The notes under the pieces are model-generated. The model was not told where the DNA came from. It saw only the letters and a program-made list of their open reading frames with translations, and ran no database searches. Positions 5,542 through 8,660 of a stretch of 8,660 bases of DNA are shown in pieces (the first letter of the stretch is position 1; each line of letters begins with the position of its first letter). Both the position numbers and the translations under genes were made by a program. The DNA is from JAZUCT01 sp045639255. GTDB lineage: Bacteria; Bacillota; Clostridia; Christensenellales; UBA1242. Location: NCBI GenBank assembly GCA_045639255.1, contig JAZUCT010000015.1, positions 1-8,660 of the forward strand. Reading direction: 5' to 3'.

Positions 5542-8199
5542 ATGTCAAACTTTTTGTTAAACGCAATGTTTAAACTTTCAAGCATGGGTGATATTTTTAC
5601 AAAGTTCACCGAGTGGTTTAAGCGTGAAATTTTAGCATATGTTGTTTATTATTTATACATACCAATTTATAATGTATGTTCTGCAATTGCACTTATGTGT
5701 GATATAGGGCAAAACATTTATTTGCAACTTATGGGGCTTGGTGGTTCAACAACTCCTGATCAATGGTATAGCGGTGCTGTTTCTGGCGATATATTAACCG
5801 ATTTTTTATATAATTCAAACATTCAAACTGTGTTCAGAAATTTAATTCTTGTTGCAATTGTTTTGCTTCTTGTGTTCACAGTGTTTGCAATTTTAAAAAG
5901 CGAATATGCGCAAGATAACACAACCAAAACTCAAATTGTTGGCAGGTCAGTGAAAGCACTTTTCACATTCTTCCTTGTGCCTGCATTAACTTTTGGCGGA
6001 ATTTATTTATCAAATCAATTGCTTAAAACTCTTTATATGGCTGTAACGCCTAACCAAGCAGAAACAATTTCACAAGTTGCATTCTCACTTGCTTTAAGCG
6101 ATGCTAACAGGGCAGGCTATCAAATTAATGCAAATGGTGAAATAACTTATAACGATAAAGATTTCTATGATATTATTTCAAGCGAAAATGTAAACAGTAT
6201 TAATGGTGGTTATTTTGGCACCGCGGGTGCAACAACAGGTAACAATGTTGTTGGTGGCGATATTGCCGCACAAATAGACTATGCTTTAACTCATGGAGTT
6301 TCTGATGCTGTTTGGACAAGGGTTGAAGATGATGGTTATTTAAAAGAAGTTTCAGCTTTCTTCTATTTAGTAGACGACCAAAGTTTTCATTCTTGGGAAT
6401 TAACATATTATAATCCCGTTGTTGTTTTCACTTACTATGATCCATTCAAAATTAACTGGCTTGTTTTTGCTGGAACATTGTTATTTTCAATTTTCTTTAT
6501 AGGTAAAATAACACTTGGCTTAATTTCACGCATATTCAATATTGTTTTCCTATATGCAATTTCACCACCAATTGTTGCAATGATGCCACTTGATAACGGC
6601 AAAGCATTTGGCAGTTGGAAAAGTTCAATGATTAAACATGTGTTAAGTGCATATGGTGCAGTTATCGGAATGAACTTATTCAGCGTTTTATGTGGAGTTA
6701 TTCCAACATTAACTTTTGGAGTTTCAATTTTCAATTTAACAATAAGTGCCCATTATGTAACTGGCATCATGCAACTTATATTCATGCTTGTTGCACTTCA
6801 ACTTGCAAGTAAATTCCCAAACATTATTGCTGGCTTTATTGGCAGTAACGAAGCGCTTGCCGAAGGAAAAGGAATTGCACAAGGCGTTGCAGATACAGCG
6901 AAAAAAGTTGTATCAGCTGGTGTAACTGTTGCCGCAGCTGCAATGACCGGTGGTGCAGCAGGTGTTGCGTTTAAACAATCTGCAAAACTTGCAAAAACAG
7001 CAAAGAAAACAAAAGCTGCAATTGATGTAACAACTGGTGAAGATGGAACAAGGCATGCTGCTTTAAAAGATGGATATAAAAACAAGAAAAAATTCAAAAA
7101 TATGTCAGAGGATCAATTAATTCAAGAATATGATTCTGCAACCAACGATATTGAAAAACATAACGAACTAGATAAAGCAACTAAAAAAGATAGAAAACAA
7201 AGATTTGCTAATGGCTTAAAGGTTATAAGCGATGCTACAGGTATTTCAAAAACTGCTGCTGGTCAGGTTGTTGGCGAAGTGTTAAAAGGTGCTGAAAAAA
7301 TAGAAAAAACACAAACAGCTGTTATGGATGCACCTGGAAACAGAATGGCAACTGAAGCATTCACAACTGCAATTAATAGTGGGCTAAAATCTAAAATTGC
7401 AGAAAACAATGAAGCAATTGGCAAAAACAATAATAAAATTGATGCTAACAATTCAAATATAACTGTATTAAATGCTAAAATTGATGCAAATAATAACAAT
7501 ATATTGGATATAAAATCTAAAATTGCAAAATCTGAAGAAGATTTATTAAGTGCTTCAAGTAATAAAGATAAAAGAAAAATCAGAAAAGAAATCACAAGGC
7601 AAAAAGGTGCTTTATCTACTCAAGAAAGCGAATTGAATTCAAATATTAATGAAAGAGATGAGTTTGTTTCTGCAAACAAAACATTGCAAAATGAAAACAA
7701 TTCAATTTCACAAGATAATGTTCGTCTTGGTGCACAAATTGAAGCAAACAAAGATATGCAAAAAGAAGTTTCAAAAAATTATGGCTTTACAGATAAAATG
7801 AAACCTGAAGCTAAAAAATATGTGGAAAATTCTCTTGCATATGTTAAACAAGAAGAAGAAAGCAAAAAGGCCTTTGCTGGCATAGTGGATAAAGTTGGCT
7901 TTGATAATGCAACAAAAGAAGAACTTAAACGCATTATGGATGGCGCAATGCGACAAGCATTCTCGAAAGGCACCCCAGAACAAACTGGTAACGAGTTTAG
8001 AAAAGCGCTTGAAAAAACTAACATCAATATTCAACCAAATCAAATTGAATCATTGCTTAAAAAGTTCAACGAAAATGCTGAAATTCAAAATAAAGCAAAA
8101 GAATTGTTAAAACAAATGGCAGATTCAGATAAAAAACTTATGGATGAAATTAAGAAAATGATTGAAAAGAACGATAAAGATGGTGGCAACAAAAAATAA
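5542..8199 (+). CDS. VirB6/TrbL-like polytopic membrane protein with long coiled-coil tail
   Basis: An 885-residue protein counted from ATG 5542. The N-terminal half has about seven hydrophobic segments: roughly 31-55, 99-118, 138-157, 304-329, 330-348, 365-397 and 404-433. A polar, probably extracytoplasmic region (about 160-300) separates the third from the fourth. The block FLYAISPPIVAMMPLDNGKA (336-355), followed by FGSWKSSMIKHVLSAYGA, and the general topology resemble VirB6/TrbL-class channel proteins of conjugative elements in Firmicutes and Mollicutes; this is recognition by pattern, not a search. Residues 435-490 are Ala/Gly/Lys-rich. About 610-740 is an Asn-rich coiled coil with a 14-residue repeat, and 745-885 is a charged helical tail. 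Such proteins form part of a type IV secretion membrane channel. No VirB4, VirD4, relaxase or integrase lies in the window, so the system may extend elsewhere, be degenerate, or the protein may do something else. A strong terminator follows. Confidence 0.6.
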   Translation: MSNFLLNAMFKLSSMGDIFTKFTEWFKREILAYVVYYLYIPIYNVCSAIALMCDIGQNIYLQLMGLGGSTTPDQWYSGAVSGDILTDFLYNSNIQTVFRNLILVAIVLLLVFTVFAILKSEYAQDNTTKTQIVGRSVKALFTFFLVPALTFGGIYLSNQLLKTLYMAVTPNQAETISQVAFSLALSDANRAGYQINANGEITYNDKDFYDIISSENVNSINGGYFGTAGATTGNNVVGGDIAAQIDYALTHGVSDAVWTRVEDDGYLKEVSAFFYLVDDQSFHSWELTYYNPVVVFTYYDPFKINWLVFAGTLLFSIFFIGKITLGLISRIFNIVFLYAISPPIVAMMPLDNGKAFGSWKSSMIKHVLSAYGAVIGMNLFSVLCGVIPTLTFGVSIFNLTISAHYVTGIMQLIFMLVALQLASKFPNIIAGFIGSNEALAEGKGIAQGVADTAKKVVSAGVTVAAAAMTGGAAGVAFKQSAKLAKTAKKTKAAIDVTTGEDGTRHAALKDGYKNKKKFKNMSEDQLIQEYDSATNDIEKHNELDKATKKDRKQRFANGLKVISDATGISKTAAGQVVGEVLKGAEKIEKTQTAVMDAPGNRMATEAFTTAINSGLKSKIAENNEAIGKNNNKIDANNSNITVLNAKIDANNNNILDIKSKIAKSEEDLLSASSNKDKRKIRKEITRQKGALSTQESELNSNINERDEFVSANKTLQNENNSISQDNVRLGAQIEANKDMQKEVSKNYGFTDKMKPEAKKYVENSLAYVKQEEESKKAFAGIVDKVGFDNATKEELKRIMDGAMRQAFSKGTPEQTGNEFRKALEKTNINIQPNQIESLLKKFNENAEIQNKAKELLKQMADSDKKLMDEIKKMIEKNDKDGGNKK
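7393..7518 (+). repeat. Three 14-codon repeats in the coiled coil
   Basis: Residues 618, 632 and 646 of the membrane protein begin KIAENNEAI, KIDANNSNI and KIDANNNNI, exactly 14 residues (42 bases) apart. The last two are also alike in DNA (AAAATTGATGC). Fourteen is two heptads, so isoleucines recur in register, with Asn-Asn pairs on the polar face. Confidence 0.7.
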
Positions 8200-8218
8200 T
8201 TAACATAAGTTAACAATA

Positions 8219-8246
8219 AAAAGCAGGAATAACTCCTGCTTTTTTT
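8219..8246 (+). terminator. Strong intrinsic terminator of the membrane protein gene
   Basis: AAAAGCAGGA (8219-8228) and TCCTGCTTTT (8234-8243) are perfect 10-base arms around a 5-base loop, continuing into a T run to 8246. It lies 20 bases after the stop codon and isolates the tRNA unit from upstream transcription. Confidence 0.93.
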
Positions 8247-8257
8247 GTTGTTTATTA

Positions 8258-8286
8258 TTGACATTTTTTTGTTAATTGTTTATAAT
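8258..8286 (+). promoter_or_regulatory. Full-consensus promoter of the tRNA-Arg region
   Basis: A perfect TTGACA (8258-8263), a 17-base spacer and a perfect TATAAT (8281-8286). Transcription should start near 8293. Such promoters are typical of stable RNA genes. I see no second promoter in 8431-8532, so the complete downstream tRNA probably depends on this one and would be made as a precursor with a leader of about 300 bases. Confidence 0.9.
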
Positions 8287-8325
8287 AACAATGTTGAATG
8301 AAGTATTGGTTTATTTTTGCATGAG

Positions 8326-8354
8326 CCCATAAAAAACCTTTGCGTCCTTGTGGG
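8326..8354 (+). other. Leader stem-loop with loop complementary to tRNA-Arg, copy 1
   Basis: CCCATAA (8326-8332) pairs with TTGTGGG (8348-8354) over 7 base pairs including one wobble. The 15-base loop ends in ACCTTTGCGTCC (8336-8347), the exact reverse complement of GGACGCAAAGGT in the complete tRNA (8635-8646). Function unknown. Confidence 0.6.
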
Positions 8355-8388
8355 GTGCACACCAACAAAACAATTTAATAACTTACAT

Positions 8389-8430
8389 GCACCATTAGCT
8401 CAGCTGGATAGAGCGTTGCGCTACGGACGC
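8389..8430 (+). pseudogene. Truncated tRNA-Arg(ACG), 5' portion only
   Basis: The 42 bases are identical to the start of the tRNA at 8599: acceptor 5' strand GCACCAT, D arm GCTC/GAGC, anticodon-stem 5' strand TTGCG, anticodon loop with ACG, and the first three bases (CGC) of the 3' anticodon strand. The sequence then continues GCGTCATAAC instead of AAAGGTCGGG, so the variable loop, T arm, acceptor 3' strand and CCA end are absent. It cannot make a tRNA. The junction itself is a perfect 10-base palindrome, GACGCGCGTC (8426-8435). It shares the promoter of the complete copy. Confidence 0.88.
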
Positions 8431-8532
8431 GCGTCATAACTTGCATAAGTTCACAGTTTGCTTGGCAAGCCCGCAAACAAATTGAACAATGCAACTTATT
8501 CCTTTTCCCACAAAATGAAATGCATTTTGCGG
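8431..8532. other. 102-base structured segment between the two repeats
   Basis: It contains no ORF worth calling, promoter or terminator. It is rich in inverted repeats. AACTT/AAGTT (8438-8442, 8447-8451) surround GCAT. ATAAGTT (8445-8451) can pair with AACTTAT (8493-8499) around an inner GTTTGC (8456-8461) and GCAAAC (8473-8478). CCCACAAAATG (8507-8517) pairs with CATTTTGCGGG (8523-8533) with one mismatch, ending on the first base of copy 2. Identity unknown. Confidence 0.5.
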
Positions 8533-8640
8533 GAGCCCATAAAAAACCTTTGCGTCCTTGTGGGGTGCACACCAACAAAACAATTTAATAACTTACATGC
8601 ACCATTAGCTCAGCTGGATAGAGCGTTGCGCTACGGACGC
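8533..8640 (+). repeat. Direct repeat, copy 2: 66-base leader plus 5' part of tRNA-Arg
   Basis: Identical over 108 bases to 8323-8430. This copy runs on into the rest of a normal tRNA. It includes the second leader stem-loop (8536-8564) with the complementary 12 bases at 8546-8557. Confidence 0.95.
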
Positions 8641-8660
8641 AAAGGTCGGGAGTTCGAATC
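8599..8660 (+). tRNA. tRNA-Arg (anticodon ACG), cut by the window edge
   Basis: The first 62 bases of a standard tRNA. It has a 7-base acceptor strand GCACCAT, then TA, a D stem GCTC/GAGC with the GG-containing loop, and an anticodon stem TTGCG/CGCAA enclosing CTACGGA, so the anticodon is ACG (8633-8635), read as Arg for CGN codons once A34 is modified to inosine. A short variable region AGGTC precedes the T-stem strand GGGAG and the invariant TTCGAAT loop. About 15 bases (T-stem and acceptor 3' strands, possibly CCA) lie beyond the edge. The layout matches tRNA-Arg(ACG) genes of Firmicutes. Confidence 0.93.

Larger units (their letters stand above)
8323..8430 (+). repeat. Direct repeat, copy 1: 66-base leader plus 5' part of tRNA-Arg
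   Basis: These 108 bases are identical to 8533-8640, with a period of exactly 210 bases. Eight further bases on the left (8315-8322 against 8525-8532) match at six positions. Copy 1 follows the promoter and ends inside the tRNA anticodon stem, after which the sequence changes completely. Confidence 0.95.

Noticed and set aside
6200..8043. Minus-strand ORFs opposite the membrane protein gene
   Set aside because: They are low-complexity antisense readings of an AT-rich coding sequence, without ribosome binding sites or recognisable domains.
8323..8400. T-box riboswitch reading tRNA-Arg in the leader
   Set aside because: The complementary loop pairs from the third anticodon base into the anticodon stem and variable loop, not with the anticodon triplet. 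There is no TGGNACC-type T-box sequence or terminator/antiterminator pair, and the downstream gene is a tRNA.
8431..8532. Integron attC-like site
   Set aside because: Although foldable, it lacks the RYYYAAC and GTTRRRY end boxes in the required arrangement, and no integrase or cassette gene is present.
8375..8578. 67-residue minus-strand ORF
   Set aside because: It is the complement of the tRNA fragment, the structured spacer and the repeat, has no ribosome binding site, and gives an implausible Cys-rich peptide.
5542..8660. Integrated conjugative element with attachment sites at the tRNA
   Set aside because: No integrase, relaxase, coupling protein or VirB4 is visible, and the direct repeats enclose only 102 bases rather than the candidate channel gene. 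It remains only a possibility for sequence beyond the edge.

Overview
The window is AT-rich DNA from a low-GC, Gram-positive-type bacterium, most likely an uncultured clostridial or related Firmicutes lineage. The supporting signs are strong AGGAG-type ribosome binding sites, sigma-A-type promoters with 17-base spacers (several with a TGN extension), intrinsic terminators, a lipobox lipoprotein, an AbrB-type regulator and a Firmicutes-like tRNA-Arg(ACG). All complete genes stop with TAA, and tryptophan is read from TGG, so nothing suggests the Mollicutes code. The species cannot be named from the sequence.

Left third, minus strand: three separately transcribed genes. In transcription order these are tex (861-3011), an RNA-binding transcription accessory factor; rplI (331-774), ribosomal protein bL9; and the start of an AbrB/SpoVT-type regulator (1-167) that runs off the left edge. 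Each has a recognisable promoter, and tex and rplI each end in an intrinsic terminator. The regulator's promoter is unusually good and carries a palindrome plus three 9-base direct repeats over the -10 region and transcription start, which suggests a local operator.

Middle, plus strand: a divergent intergenic region (3012-3206) leads to a large surface lipoprotein (3207-5426) with one InlB-type B-repeat. A giant polytopic membrane protein follows (5542-8199). Its membrane half looks like the VirB6/TrbL conjugation-channel class and its C-terminal half is a long Asn-rich coiled coil. Both genes have their own predicted promoters, and in both cases the ribosome binding site points to a start downstream of the longest possible ORF. 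No ATPase, coupling protein, relaxase or integrase is present, so a role in secretion or conjugation is inference only.

Right end: after a strong terminator, a perfect consensus promoter (8258-8286) drives a tRNA-Arg(ACG) region with an odd structure. A 108-base block made of 66 bases of leader plus the first 42 bases of the tRNA occurs twice, 210 bases apart. The first tRNA copy is broken in its anticodon stem; the second reads on into a normal tRNA that the window edge cuts. The 102 bases between are rich in inverted repeats. The leader contains a stem-loop whose loop carries 12 bases perfectly complementary to the anticodon-loop, 3' anticodon-stem and variable-loop region of the same tRNA. 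This is the most unusual part of the window. It could be an integration or recombination scar, an RNA regulatory arrangement or an assembly artefact.
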